This document shows, piece after piece, positions 1 to 7,765 of a stretch of 64,000 bases of DNA. The DNA comes from Rubrivirga sp046845755. GTDB lineage: Bacteria > Bacteroidota > Rhodothermia > Rhodothermales > Rubricoccaceae. The notes under the pieces were generated by a model. That model saw only the letters and a program-made list of their open reading frames with translations, did not search any database and was not told where the DNA came from. The number at the start of each line of letters is the position of its first letter. The first letter of the stretch is position 1. The DNA lies in assembly GCF_046845755.1 (NCBI RefSeq), contig NZ_CP177357.1, positions 434,001-498,000 of the forward strand, read 5' to 3'. The translations under genes and the position numbers were made by a program.

Positions 1-99
1 GTCGTCGGCCAGATCGTCGAGCCCGACGAGGGCGTCGTGCTGCGGCTCCCCGACGGCAACCGGGTGCCGCTCCACGCGGGCGGGTACAAGCACTACTAG
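1..99 (+). CDS. C-terminal end of an unidentified protein (partial)
   Basis: The window opens inside a reading frame that runs 32 codons to TAG at 97-99, ending in YKHY. The segment reads like short beta strands with a turn (EPDEG, LPDGNRVPL). It has the same strong GC3 bias as neighbouring genes, so I take it as genuine coding sequence. Too little is present to assign a family. The gene begins upstream of the window. Confidence 0.55.
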   Translation, partial: VVGQIVEPDEGVVLRLPDGNRVPLHAGGYKHY

Positions 100-467
100 A
101 GCCCCTTCGGGATGCTCTGGGTAAGGGGCTTGAGGGAAGGGGGCGGATCGGACAACGCGGGCACGACTGGCGCAAGCCCCCCTACGTCGTCCCCTCGCCT
201 TCCGGGAGAGGGGCCGCCGAAGGCCGGCGCCAGCCAACGCGCAGCCGCGAAGCGAGCCTGCCCCCGCGTAGGCGGGGGGCGCAGCCAGGGTGAGGGCCAC
301 ATCACCGCAAGCCCACCTACCGGTCGCCCTCCCCCAACCCCTCCCGTCCGGGAGGGGAGGTCTGGCTCGCGAGCTCACGCGAATCCGATGGGGTGAGCCC
401 TACCGAAGGCGTCCCCACTATCCTTTGTGATGAGGACCGCTGGGGCGGCCGTCGGCAACCCGGGCTG
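100..467. repeat. Intergenic spacer with hairpin-forming dispersed repeat fragments
   Basis: I see no gene here. The spacer holds short GC-rich inverted repeats such as CCTCCCGTCCGGGAGG near 343-358. It also has fragments shared with the spacer at 7.3-7.7 kb: GGCGCCAGCCAACGC occurs at 226-240 and 7539-7553; CCCCGCGNAGGCGGGGGGC occurs near 262-280 and 7327-7345; and AGCCAGGGTGA near 284-294 recurs inverted near 7388-7398. This looks like decayed members of a dispersed intergenic repeat family. A TATCCTTTG string at 419-427 may be the minus-7 element of the next gene. Confidence 0.5.
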
Positions 468-1019
468 ATGTGGCCCGTACGGTCCCGGCCTCTCGCCCCC
501 GCCGCCGTGCTCGTTTCCCGCCTGACGATGTGGACGTTGGCGATCGGGCTGGTGGCCGTGGCGATCGCCGTGTGGCCCGAGGTGCCCGGCCGCTTCCCGA
601 CGCACTACGGGTTCGACGGCGTCGCCGACGACTGGTCGGAGGGCTCGCTGTGGGGGTGGCTGGCACTGCCACTTGTCGGCTTGGCGATGGCGGCGTTTCT
701 GGAGTGGATGGTCCGCGTCGCCGTGTTCCGCCCCGGCGCGCCCGGCCTCAACCTGCCCAACAAAGAAGCCATCCTGGCGCTCCCACCGGAGAAGCGCGCG
801 CCCGTGCTGGCCCGCGTGGCCGCGATGACGTACGCCACGGCGGCGCTGTGCGTCGTCGCCTTCGCGCTGATCCAGCTCGGCACGTGGGCCGAGGCGCACG
901 GCGCCAGCGGGACGGGCTGGGTGCTGGCGGGCCTTGCCGTCGCCGTCGTGGGCCCGCTGGCGGCACTCGCGGTCGGGCTGGTGGCGATCCAGAACGAGGT
1001 GGACCGCCAGCAGGCCTAG
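468..1019 (+). CDS. DUF1648-domain membrane protein
   Basis: This is a 183-residue integral membrane protein. After a short N-terminus there is a hydrophobic segment (WTLAIGLVAVAIAV), then the DUF1648 signature PTHYGFDGVADDW, then three further membrane segments. DUF1648 occurs in SdpI-like and related membrane proteins, often with an undefined role in envelope or immunity functions. The start is uncertain. ATG at 468 lies about 40 bp after a promoter-like TATCCTTTG. GTG at 393 and 507 and ATG at 528 are also in frame, and 528 would place the first membrane helix at the very N-terminus. It appears to be monocistronic upstream of atpD. Confidence 0.75.
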   Translation: MWPVRSRPLAPAAVLVSRLTMWTLAIGLVAVAIAVWPEVPGRFPTHYGFDGVADDWSEGSLWGWLALPLVGLAMAAFLEWMVRVAVFRPGAPGLNLPNKEAILALPPEKRAPVLARVAAMTYATAALCVVAFALIQLGTWAEAHGASGTGWVLAGLAVAVVGPLAALAVGLVAIQNEVDRQQA

Positions 1020-1146
1020 GCGCGAGCGGACGGCGCCCGCCCGAACCCGTCCGCGGTCCTCCGGCCGCGGTCCTGGACTCCCCGGCCTTTGCCGAAGCTT
1101 CGCCAGCGAGGGCCGCCCGGTTCACGACGCCTCCAACGGCGGCGGG

Positions 1147-1154
1147 TAGCTTTC
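1147..1154 (+). promoter_or_regulatory. Candidate minus-7 element of atpD
   Basis: TAGCTTTC lies 27 bp before the atpD ATG and matches TAnnTTTG, the Bacteroidota minus-7 element, in seven of eight positions. It is one of a series of similar elements in this window. Confidence 0.45.
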
Positions 1155-1181
1155 TGGCCTGTCCCCTCCGACCCGTCCAAG

Positions 1182-2684
1182 ATGGAAACCTCCACGCCCA
1201 CCGCGACCGGCACCGGCGACGTCCTCCAGGTTATCGGCCCCGTCGTCGACTGCGAGTTCCCCGCCGGCCAGGTGCCCGACATCCTCGACGCGCTCGAGAT
1301 CGACCGCGAGACCGGCACGCTCGTCCTCGAAGTCCAGCAGCACCTCGGCGAGAACCGTGTCCGGACCATCTCGATGGACTCGACCGACGGCCTGACTCGC
1401 GGCACGCCCGTGCGCGGCACCGGCAAGCCGATCGCGATGCCCGTCGGCGAGGAGGTCCGCGGCCGCCTGTTCAACGTCGTCGGCGAGGCCATCGACGGGC
1501 TCCCCAAGCCGACCGTCTCGGAGTACCGCCCCATCCACGCGGACCCGCCGACCTACGACCAGCTCGCGACGTCCGTCGAGGTCTTGGAGACGGGCATCAA
1601 GGTCATCGACCTGATCCAGCCCTACGCCCGCGGCGGCAAGATCGGCCTGTTCGGCGGCGCCGGCGTCGGCAAGACGGTCCTGATCCAGGAGCTCATCAAC
1701 AACATCGCCAAGGGCCACGACGGCTTCTCGGTCTTCGCCGGCGTCGGCGAGCGGACGCGTGAGGGCAACGACTTGATGCGCGAGATGCTCGAGTCGGGCA
1801 TCATGACCTACGGCGACGCCTTCCTGCACTCGATGGAAGAGGGCGGCTGGGACCTCTCGAAGGTCGACATGGAGAAGCTCAAGGAGAGCCAGGCGACGTT
1901 CGTGTTCGGCCAGATGAACGAGCCGCCCGGCGCGCGTGCCCGCGTGGCGCTCTCCGGCCTGACGCTCGCCGAGTACTTCCGCGACCAGGGCGGCACGGAC
2001 GTCCTGTTCTTCGTCGACAACATCTTCCGGTTCACGCAGGCCGGCTCCGAGGTCTCGGCCCTGCTCGGCCGCATGCCGTCGGCCGTGGGCTACCAGCCGA
2101 CGCTGGCGACCGAGATGGGCACGATGCAGGAGCGCATCACGTCCACCAAGACCGGCGCCATCACCTCCGTCCAGGCCGTCTATGTGCCCGCGGACGACCT
2201 CACGGACCCGGCCCCGGCCACGACGTTCGCCCACCTCGACGCCACGACCGTCCTCTCGCGCGCCATCGCGTCGCTCGGCATCTACCCGTCCATCGACCCG
2301 CTCGACTCCACGTCGCGGATCCTGACCGAGGAGGTCGTCGGCAAGGAGCACTACCGCGTCGCCCAGGACACGATGGAGCTGCTCCAGCGCGACAAGGAGC
2401 TCCAGGACATCATCGCCATCCTCGGCCTCGACGAGCTGTCCGACGAGGACAAGCAGGTCGTCAACCGGGCCCGGCGCGTCCAGCGGTTCATGTCGCAGCC
2501 GTTCTTCGTCGCCGAGCAGTTTACCGGCACGCCCGGCAAGTACGTCAAGGTCGAGGACACCGTCCGCGGCTTCAAGATGATCTTGGAGGGCGAGCTCGAC
2601 CACCTGCCCGAGGGCGCGTTCCTGTACAAGGGCGCCATCGAGGAGGTCATCGAGGCCGGCGAGAAGATGCTCGCGGAGGCCTAG
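1182..2684 (+). CDS. atpD: F-type ATP synthase subunit beta
   Basis: The 500-residue product is the catalytic beta subunit of F1, which makes ATP at its interface with alpha subunits at the inner membrane. Walker A is GGAGVGKT with Lys at about residue 164. The downstream beta-subunit hallmarks GERTREGND, FVDNIFRFTQAGSEVS and LGIYPSIDPLDS are all intact. Length is slightly above the usual 460-480 residues because of a short Thr/Gly-rich N-terminus. The chosen ATG follows the promoter-like TAGCTTTC; the reading frame stays open further upstream, but that part shows no family similarity. atpC follows. The other ATP synthase genes are absent here, as is usual in Bacteroidota-type genomes, where atpDC stands apart. 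Confidence 0.97.
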   Translation: METSTPTATGTGDVLQVIGPVVDCEFPAGQVPDILDALEIDRETGTLVLEVQQHLGENRVRTISMDSTDGLTRGTPVRGTGKPIAMPVGEEVRGRLFNVVGEAIDGLPKPTVSEYRPIHADPPTYDQLATSVEVLETGIKVIDLIQPYARGGKIGLFGGAGVGKTVLIQELINNIAKGHDGFSVFAGVGERTREGNDLMREMLESGIMTYGDAFLHSMEEGGWDLSKVDMEKLKESQATFVFGQMNEPPGARARVALSGLTLAEYFRDQGGTDVLFFVDNIFRFTQAGSEVSALLGRMPSAVGYQPTLATEMGTMQERITSTKTGAITSVQAVYVPADDLTDPAPATTFAHLDATTVLSRAIASLGIYPSIDPLDSTSRILTEEVVGKEHYRVAQDTMELLQRDKELQDIIAILGLDELSDEDKQVVNRARRVQRFMSQPFFVAEQFTGTPGKYVKVEDTVRGFKMILEGELDHLPEGAFLYKGAIEEVIEAGEKMLAEA

Positions 2685-2693
2685 AGGATTGTC

Positions 2694-2730
2694 GGTCGTC
2701 GGCGATCGGGTTTCTGATCCGCCGACGACC
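2694..2730 (+). other. Intercistronic hairpin between atpD and atpC
   Basis: GGTCGTCGGCGATC at 2694-2707 pairs with GATCCGCCGACGACC at 2716-2730 (one bulge), with an 8-nt loop. It lies 10 nt after the atpD stop and 25 nt before the atpC start. No T tract follows, so I do not call it a terminator. It could stabilise the atpD 3' end or lower atpC expression relative to atpD. Confidence 0.5.
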
Positions 2731-2754
2731 GGTCACCGATCACCGACCACCACT

Positions 2755-3165
2755 ATGGCTGACTCCCTTCTCGTCGAGATCGTCTCCCCGGACCGCGCGG
2801 CCTACCGCGGCGAGGCCCGGGCCTTCCGCGCGCCCGGCGTCGAGGGCTCGTTCGTGGTCCTGCGCGGCCACGCCCCGATGCTCGCGGCCACCCAGACCGG
2901 CACCGTCGTCGTAACGACGCTGACCGGCGACCGCGTGTCGTTCGCGACGTCCGGCGGCTTTGTCGAGGTCCTGGACGACCACGTCATCATGCTGGCCGAG
3001 ACGGCCGAGCCGGCCGGCGACATCGACGTCGAGCGCGCCCGGGCCGCCGAGGAGAGCGCCGCGGCGCGGCTCGCCGAGGCCACCACTCCGGAAGAGCGTG
3101 CAGCGTTGGAGGCCGAGCGCGACCGGGCCCGGACGCGCCTGCGGACGGCGATGGGCCAGGTCTAG
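2755..3165 (+). CDS. atpC: F-type ATP synthase subunit epsilon
   Basis: The product is 136 residues, the normal size for epsilon, which sits in the F1 central stalk and can inhibit ATP hydrolysis. The N-terminal beta-sandwich is recognisable by LLVEIVSPDRAAYRGEA, GSFVVLRGHAPMLA and ATSGGFVEVLDDHVIMLAETAE. A C-terminal helical hairpin rich in Ala/Glu/Arg follows. The ATG at 2755 is chosen because family similarity begins at the next residues, and the 22 upstream codons are spacer sequence containing part of the intercistronic hairpin. It follows atpD by 70 nt and is presumably co-transcribed with it. Confidence 0.95.
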   Translation: MADSLLVEIVSPDRAAYRGEARAFRAPGVEGSFVVLRGHAPMLAATQTGTVVVTTLTGDRVSFATSGGFVEVLDDHVIMLAETAEPAGDIDVERARAAEESAAARLAEATTPEERAALEAERDRARTRLRTAMGQV

Positions 3166-3205
3166 GGCTTCATCCAGGGTTCTTGCCGCACCCGAATGCG
3201 GCGCG

Positions 3206-3333
3206 TACCTTGGGTCTCCGGCAGCGGCCATTCGTGGCCACACCGACTCGGGTTGAGCACGCCCAGCCCCGCCCTCCAGGGCGAGCTCCCCGACTGAGCG
3301 CCCGACGATTCGTCGTCGGGCGCTCTCTTTTTG
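3206..3333 (+). ncRNA. Candidate structured small RNA between atpC and the next gene
   Basis: A promoter-like TACCTTGG at 3206-3213 is followed by three predicted stems. GGCCA-TTCG-TGGCC lies at 3226-3239. A longer stem at 3248-3293 pairs TCGGG and GAGC with GCTCCCCGA and encloses a GCCCT/AGGGC hairpin. A 13-bp rho-independent terminator, also with a TTCG loop, lies at 3296-3333. A transcript starting near 3220 would be about 114 nt long and almost fully paired. It contains no convincing ORF and no SRP, 6S or tmRNA signature that I can recognise. The alternative is that this is simply the structured 3' UTR of atpDC and the promoter match is fortuitous. Confidence 0.4.
3296..3333 (+). terminator. 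Rho-independent terminator with UUCG tetraloop
   Basis: GAGCGCCCGACGA at 3296-3308 pairs perfectly with 3313-3325 around a TTCG loop and is followed by TCTTTTT. It ends transcription from atpDC and/or the candidate small RNA. Confidence 0.9.
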
Positions 3334-3379
3334 TGCCCTCCTGCTGGCGTCCGGGGCGACTCCGAGCGAGACTGAGGCC

Positions 3380-4204
3380 ATGCGATGGTCCGTCCCACAA
3401 CTCCTGGGTGGGGGGTGCATCACCCTCGTCGTCGCGTTCGCCGTGATCGTGGTGGGTGGGATCGCGGCCCTGCGGCCGGACGTGACGGAGCGTGACCCTA
3501 CGGTCCGTGCCCCCGAGGCGCCGCCTGCTCGCGTCGTCGACCTGCCGGGATGGACGGCGATCGTGCTCGATCCACCCGACGCCGACGGCCGCGTCCGGAA
3601 GACGTTTGGGACCGTCGGTGGCCTGGCGATCCGCGAGGCGGAGGGCGCGCTGCTGGTCCGGGGCCTGCGGTTCCGCAGCGGCGGGGGGGCGCCCGACACC
3701 CTGCCGACCTTACGGCTCGTACTCGACTCCCTCGTCGCGCAGCCAGCGACGCCGGCAGAATGGCGCGCGGCGGGTCCGGCAACGGGGGATTGCCCGGGTG
3801 CGTGGCGCGTCGAGGGAGACCCGTATCGAGACGCTTCGTCTCGTACTCGCCCGGCCGCCCCGGTCGCCGAGGCCGACCCCGACGCGATCGCCGGGGCTCA
3901 CGTCGACGTGTCGAGCGGGGCGGCCGACGGGCGGTCGGAGGCGGTCGTCTCGGCCGCGGGCCCCCGAACGGACTGGTCGACTGGGCGGGTGGACCTCGAC
4001 GGTCTCCGCTACCTCGACGTGGTCCCACTCGTTGAGGGCGCCCCGCACGCCGGACCGGTCCGCCTGCCCAAGGGCGCGGTGTGGGAGGCGCCGTGCTGGT
4101 CGCCGTCGGGCCGGTTCGTGGTTGTCCCCTCGCGGCCGAGCGTCATCCTGGGCCCGCCCGGCCCCGAGGCGGTGCGGCTCGCGGTGCTGCGCGTCGGGCC
4201 GTGA
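3380..4204 (+). CDS. Membrane-anchored protein of unknown function
   Basis: The 274-residue product has one N-terminal hydrophobic helix (residues about 8-32) and then a Pro/Ala-rich linker. A predicted extracytoplasmic region of mostly short beta strands follows, with two cysteines (CPGAW and APCWSPSG) that could form a disulphide. I do not recognise a family. The ATG at 3380 lies 46 nt after a strong terminator and no promoter-like element is evident between them. The stop is 39 nt before ftsX, whose own promoter-like sequence follows, so an operon is doubtful. Confidence 0.7.
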   Translation: MRWSVPQLLGGGCITLVVAFAVIVVGGIAALRPDVTERDPTVRAPEAPPARVVDLPGWTAIVLDPPDADGRVRKTFGTVGGLAIREAEGALLVRGLRFRSGGGAPDTLPTLRLVLDSLVAQPATPAEWRAAGPATGDCPGAWRVEGDPYRDASSRTRPAAPVAEADPDAIAGAHVDVSSGAADGRSEAVVSAAGPRTDWSTGRVDLDGLRYLDVVPLVEGAPHAGPVRLPKGAVWEAPCWSPSGRFVVVPSRPSVILGPPGPEAVRLAVLRVGP

Positions 4205-4212
4205 CGGCGCGG

Positions 4213-4220
4213 TAGCTTGT
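4213..4220 (+). promoter_or_regulatory. Candidate minus-7 element of ftsX
   Basis: TAGCTTGT lies 23 bp before the GTG at 4244. It argues against an upstream in-frame GTG at 4217, which would lie inside the promoter element. Confidence 0.4.
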
Positions 4221-4243
4221 GGGCGTCCCCCAACGCCCTCCCC

Positions 4244-5143
4244 GTGGCCCTTCCGTACACGCTCCGCGAGGGGCTCGCCGGCTTCCGGCGCGCCAAGCTG
4301 GCTGCCGCGACGAGCGTCGTGGCCCTCGCCATCGCCCTCGTCCTGATCGGCATCTTCGCCCTGCTCGGGTGGCAGGGCCAGAACGTCGCCGAGGCGCTCC
4401 GGCAGCGCGCCTCGGAGGTCGAGGTGTTCCTGGCCGACAGCGCCACGCCCGAGGCCGCCACGCGCATCGGCGACCGCCTGCGGTCGGTCGCCGGCGTCGA
4501 CTCGGTCCGCTACATCTCGCACGAGCAGGCCGCCGCCATCTTCCGCGAGGCGTTCGGCGAGGAGGCCGACCTCTACGACGACGCCCAGTTTCTGCCGGCC
4601 AGCTACCGCGTCCAACTCGGCGGCGACTCCGCCAACCCCGACTCGCTGGCCGCCTTCGCCAGCCGCGTCGACGGGTGGACGGCCGTCGAGGACGTGGCCT
4701 ACGACCGGGCCTCCGTCGAGGCCGTCGAGCGCAACCTCCAGCTGTTCTCGAGTGTCGGGCTGGCGATCGCTCTCTTGGTGGTCGTGGCCGCGTTGCTGTT
4801 GGTGGGCAACACGGTCCGGCTGTCGATCTACGCGCGCCGGATGCTGATCCGGACGATGAAGCTGGTCGGGGCGACGAACACGTTTATCCGGCGGCCCTTC
4901 CTGATCGAGGGCGTGCTCCAGGGGCTGGCGGCGGGCGTCGTCGCGGGGCTCGTGCTGTGGGGGCTCTACGACCTGTTCCTGCGATTTATTCGCTCGACCG
5001 AGAGCGGCGCGGCGGCCGTCGGGTGGCCGGGCGGGACGCCGCTGTGGTCGATGGCCGCGCTCCTCGCGCTCGGCCTCGTGCTGGGCCTGCTGGCGTCGAG
5101 CGTCGCCGTGCGCCGGTTTATCCGGACGGTCCGCGTGGGGTAG
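4244..5143 (+). CDS. ftsX: Cell division ABC transporter permease FtsX
   Basis: The 299-residue product has the FtsX layout: a cytoplasmic N-terminus (YTLREGLAGFRRAK), a first membrane helix, an extracytoplasmic domain of about 110 residues, and three C-terminal helices. The signature RRMLIRTMKLVGATNTFIRRPFLIEG separates the second and third helices. With the ATPase FtsE, FtsX activates peptidoglycan hydrolases at the division septum. No ftsE is adjacent. GTG at 4244 is preferred because it follows the promoter-like TAGCTTGT at the spacing seen for other genes here, and residues after it match the family. Confidence 0.93.
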   Translation: MALPYTLREGLAGFRRAKLAAATSVVALAIALVLIGIFALLGWQGQNVAEALRQRASEVEVFLADSATPEAATRIGDRLRSVAGVDSVRYISHEQAAAIFREAFGEEADLYDDAQFLPASYRVQLGGDSANPDSLAAFASRVDGWTAVEDVAYDRASVEAVERNLQLFSSVGLAIALLVVVAALLLVGNTVRLSIYARRMLIRTMKLVGATNTFIRRPFLIEGVLQGLAAGVVAGLVLWGLYDLFLRFIRSTESGAAAVGWPGGTPLWSMAALLALGLVLGLLASSVAVRRFIRTVRVG

Positions 5144-5208
5144 GGGAGAGGACCCTACGGGGCGGGTGGTGTGACGGACGGGGCGACGAATGCAGCCCCG
5201 GGGTGTCT

Positions 5209-5216
5209 TACGTGTG
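5209..5216 (+). promoter_or_regulatory. Candidate minus-7 element of the vWA gene
   Basis: TACGTGTG differs from TAnnTTTG at one position and lies 61 bp before the ATG at 5278. This is a weaker match than the others. Confidence 0.3.
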
Positions 5217-5277
5217 CCCTGCGCAAGGACTTAGCGGCCCACCCGTTGGGCTCCCCTGTCTCACCCGCCCTGTCGCC

Positions 5278-7224
5278 ATGCGTCGCCCCCTCGTGCTCAT
5301 CGCCCTTCTCGCGCCCCTGCTGGCGTCCGGCCCGCCGCTCGCGCTGCCGGGCGCCGTCGTCGGCGCCGTCACCGACGCCGCGAGTGGCGAGCCGCTGATC
5401 GGGGCAGCGGTCCAGATCGAGACACTTCGCCTAGGCGCGACGACCGACATCGACGGGCGGTACCGGCTGGCGAACGTGCCCGACGGGACGCACACGCTCG
5501 CGGTCCAGTTTATCGGCTACGAGCCGGCACAGGTCACGGTCTCCGTCGCGGGCGGCACGGTCCGCGCTGATGTGGCGATGACGGCGGATCAGGCTGGCCT
5601 CAGCGAGGTCGTCGTCACGTTCGAGCGGCCTCAGATGTCGCGCGACGCCGTCGGCGTGCCCCACCGGACGGGGGGGATTCACATGACGCAGATGGCTCCG
5701 CCGCCGCCGTCGTCGCCCAGCCCCGGCCCCGGCTGGCGCCACGCCCCGCCCGTCGACCGCGAGGGCTACGCGCCGGTCGACGAGGTCGGCTTCCGGACCG
5801 CCGCCGACGCCCCGCTCTCGACCTTCTCCATCGACGTCGACCGCGCCAGCTACGCGAATACGCGGCGCTTCCTGACCGACGGCACGCTCCCGCCCGTCGA
5901 CGCGGTCCGCGTCGAGGAATTCGTCAACAGCTTCGACTACGGGCTCGACGGGCCGACGGGCCGCCACCCGTTCGCGGTCTCGACCGAGATCACGACCGCA
6001 CCGTGGGCACCCGCGCACCACCTCGTTCGGATCGGGCTCCAGGGCCGCCGGATCGAGACCGAAGACCTGCCCCCGGCCAACTTGGTCTTCCTCATCGACG
6101 TGTCGGGCTCGATGCGGTCGCCGGACAAGCTGCCGCTCTTGCAGCGCGCCTTCCGCCTGCTCGTCCGCGAGATGCGGCCCCAGGACCGCGTGGCGCTCGT
6201 CGTCTACGCCGGCGCGTCGGGGCTCGTGCTGCCGCCGACCTCGGGCGAGGACAAGACCCGCATTCTGGACGCCATCGACGGCCTGTACGCGGGCGGCTCG
6301 ACCGGCGGCGCCGAGGGCCTGCGCCTGGCCTACGAGGTCGCCCGCCGTCACTTCGACCCCAGCGCCACGAACCGCGTGATCCTGGCGACCGACGGCGACT
6401 TCAACGTCGGCGAGTCGTCCGACGCGGCCATGCAGCGGCTCGTCGAGACCGAGCGCGAGTCGGGCGTTTTCCTGTCCGTCTTAGGTTTTGGGACCGGCAA
6501 CCTCCAGGACTCCAAGATGGAGACGCTGGCGGACCACGGGAACGGCAACTACGCCTACATCGACAGCGCGCGCGAGGCCGAGCGCGTGTTCGTGAGGGAG
6601 TTCGGCGGGACGCTCTTTGCCATCGCCAAGGACGTCAAGATCCAGGTCGAGTTCAACCCGGCGCGCGTCGCGGGCTACCGCCTGATCGGGTACGAGAACC
6701 GGGCGCTCGCGAACGAGGACTTCAACGACGACGCCAAGGACGCGGGCGAGTTGGGCGCCGGCCACACCGTCACGGCGCTGTACGAGATCGTCCCCGTCGG
6801 CGTCGAGGTCCCGACCGCGGGCGTCGACGGCTTGAAGTACCAGACGACGCCTGCGCTCACCGACGCCGCGGCGTCGGGCGAGTGGATGACCGTCGCGCTC
6901 CGCTACAAGCCCGCGACCGACGGCGGGACGTTCGCCGACACCAGCGTCCGGCTGGCGGTGCCCGTCGCGGGCGACGCCGTCCCGCTGGCGCGCGCGAGCG
7001 AGGCCACGCGCTGGGCCGTCGCCGTGACGGAGGCGGCGCTGCTGCTGCGCCAGAGCGACTTCGCGCCGGGCGCGGACTGGGACCACGCGCTCGCCCTCGC
7101 GAGAGGGGCGCGCGGCGACGACCCCCACGGCGACCGCGCCGAGTTCGTCCGCCTGGTCGAGACGGCCCGCGTGCTGGCGGAAAGCGCCGGTCCCGACGGC
7201 GACGCCGTGGCCTTGGGCGACTGA
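5278..7224 (+). CDS. CarboxypepD_reg-like and von Willebrand factor A domain protein
   Basis: The 648-residue secreted protein starts with a signal peptide (about 1-24). A CarboxypepD_reg-like beta-sandwich follows (about 27-105; GAVVGAVTDAASGEPLIGA, FIGYEPAQV), then a Pro-rich linker with short YfbK-type N-terminal motifs. The vWA domain has a MIDAS motif DVSGS at 274-278 and a later TDGDFNVG. The C-terminus resembles DUF3520. Such proteins are common in Bacteroidota and are thought to bind metal-dependent protein ligands at the cell surface. ATG at 5278 is chosen because the signal peptide begins there. A strong terminator follows immediately. Confidence 0.92.
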   Translation: MRRPLVLIALLAPLLASGPPLALPGAVVGAVTDAASGEPLIGAAVQIETLRLGATTDIDGRYRLANVPDGTHTLAVQFIGYEPAQVTVSVAGGTVRADVAMTADQAGLSEVVVTFERPQMSRDAVGVPHRTGGIHMTQMAPPPPSSPSPGPGWRHAPPVDREGYAPVDEVGFRTAADAPLSTFSIDVDRASYANTRRFLTDGTLPPVDAVRVEEFVNSFDYGLDGPTGRHPFAVSTEITTAPWAPAHHLVRIGLQGRRIETEDLPPANLVFLIDVSGSMRSPDKLPLLQRAFRLLVREMRPQDRVALVVYAGASGLVLPPTSGEDKTRILDAIDGLYAGGSTGGAEGLRLAYEVARRHFDPSATNRVILATDGDFNVGESSDAAMQRLVETERESGVFLSVLGFGTGNLQDSKMETLADHGNGNYAYIDSAREAERVFVREFGGTLFAIAKDVKIQVEFNPARVAGYRLIGYENRALANEDFNDDAKDAGELGAGHTVTALYEIVPVGVEVPTAGVDGLKYQTTPALTDAAASGEWMTVALRYKPATDGGTFADTSVRLAVPVAGDAVPLARASEATRWAVAVTEAALLLRQSDFAPGADWDHALALARGARGDDPHGDRAEFVRLVETARVLAESAGPDGDAVALGD

Positions 7225-7225
7225 C

Positions 7226-7280
7226 GGTGTGGGGGGCGCCAGCCATCGAAGCCCCGAGGCCTGGCGCCCCCACCGTTTTA
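7226..7280 (+). terminator. Rho-independent terminator after the vWA gene
   Basis: GGGGGGCGCCAG near 7231-7242 pairs with CTGGCGCCCCC at 7261-7271 and is followed by CCGTTTT. It starts one base after the stop codon. Confidence 0.8.
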
Positions 7281-7284
7281 AGCC

Positions 7285-7660
7285 GGGAAAAGTTGTTGGG
7301 GAAGCCAATACCCCTGTAATGAGTCATCCCCGCGCAGGCGGGGGGCCATACGGCGGGGCTCGGATGTCACCTCTGTGGCGCTTCACCCTGGCTACGCCGA
7401 CCTTACGGTTGTCCCTCTCCTCGTGGGGGAGGGGACGCAGTCGGAGAGCTCGCGCCATTCCCGAAACAGGTTCTTACTAGGAAACTGTTTGGGGAAGGCA
7501 CTCCTCGCCCTACAGCGTCATCCCGCACCCGAAGGGAAGGCGCCAGCCAACGCACGTGAGGGATCTCAGTACGGCCCTCAAGCCCATCCTGCCGCCAGTC
7601 GCAGCCTGGAAGGTCATGCTGAGATCCCTCGCGGGGCTCGGGATGACATGTTCTGTGAGC
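7285..7660. repeat. Repeat-rich spacer with direct and inverted copies
   Basis: No gene is seen between 7281 and 7765. Two diverged direct units of about 45 bp lie at 7285-7330 and 7479-7525; each runs from GGGGAAG to TCATCCC. An inverted pair follows: GTCATCCCG at 7517-7525 with GAGGGATCTCAG at 7558-7569, and the reverse-complement copy at 7613-7650 (GTCATCCCGAGC and GAGGGATCTCAGCATGAC on the minus strand). The latter resembles the GTCATCCTGAGC-type intergenic palindromes spread in many bacterial genomes. Other pieces recur in the spacer at 100-467. Confidence 0.6.
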
Positions 7661-7765
7661 AAACAGCCATTCCCCCAAAGTCTCTAGGGCTACGACCGGC
7701 CCCTGTCAGGTCCAGAGGACCCGGTGCACGAGTGCCGGGCGGGAGATGTGGGCTCGGCGACCGGG

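Noticed and set aside
4219..5277. N-terminal extension of the vWA protein into the ftsX region
   Set aside because: This part reads ftsX in a wrong frame; the signal peptide at 5278 marks the true start.
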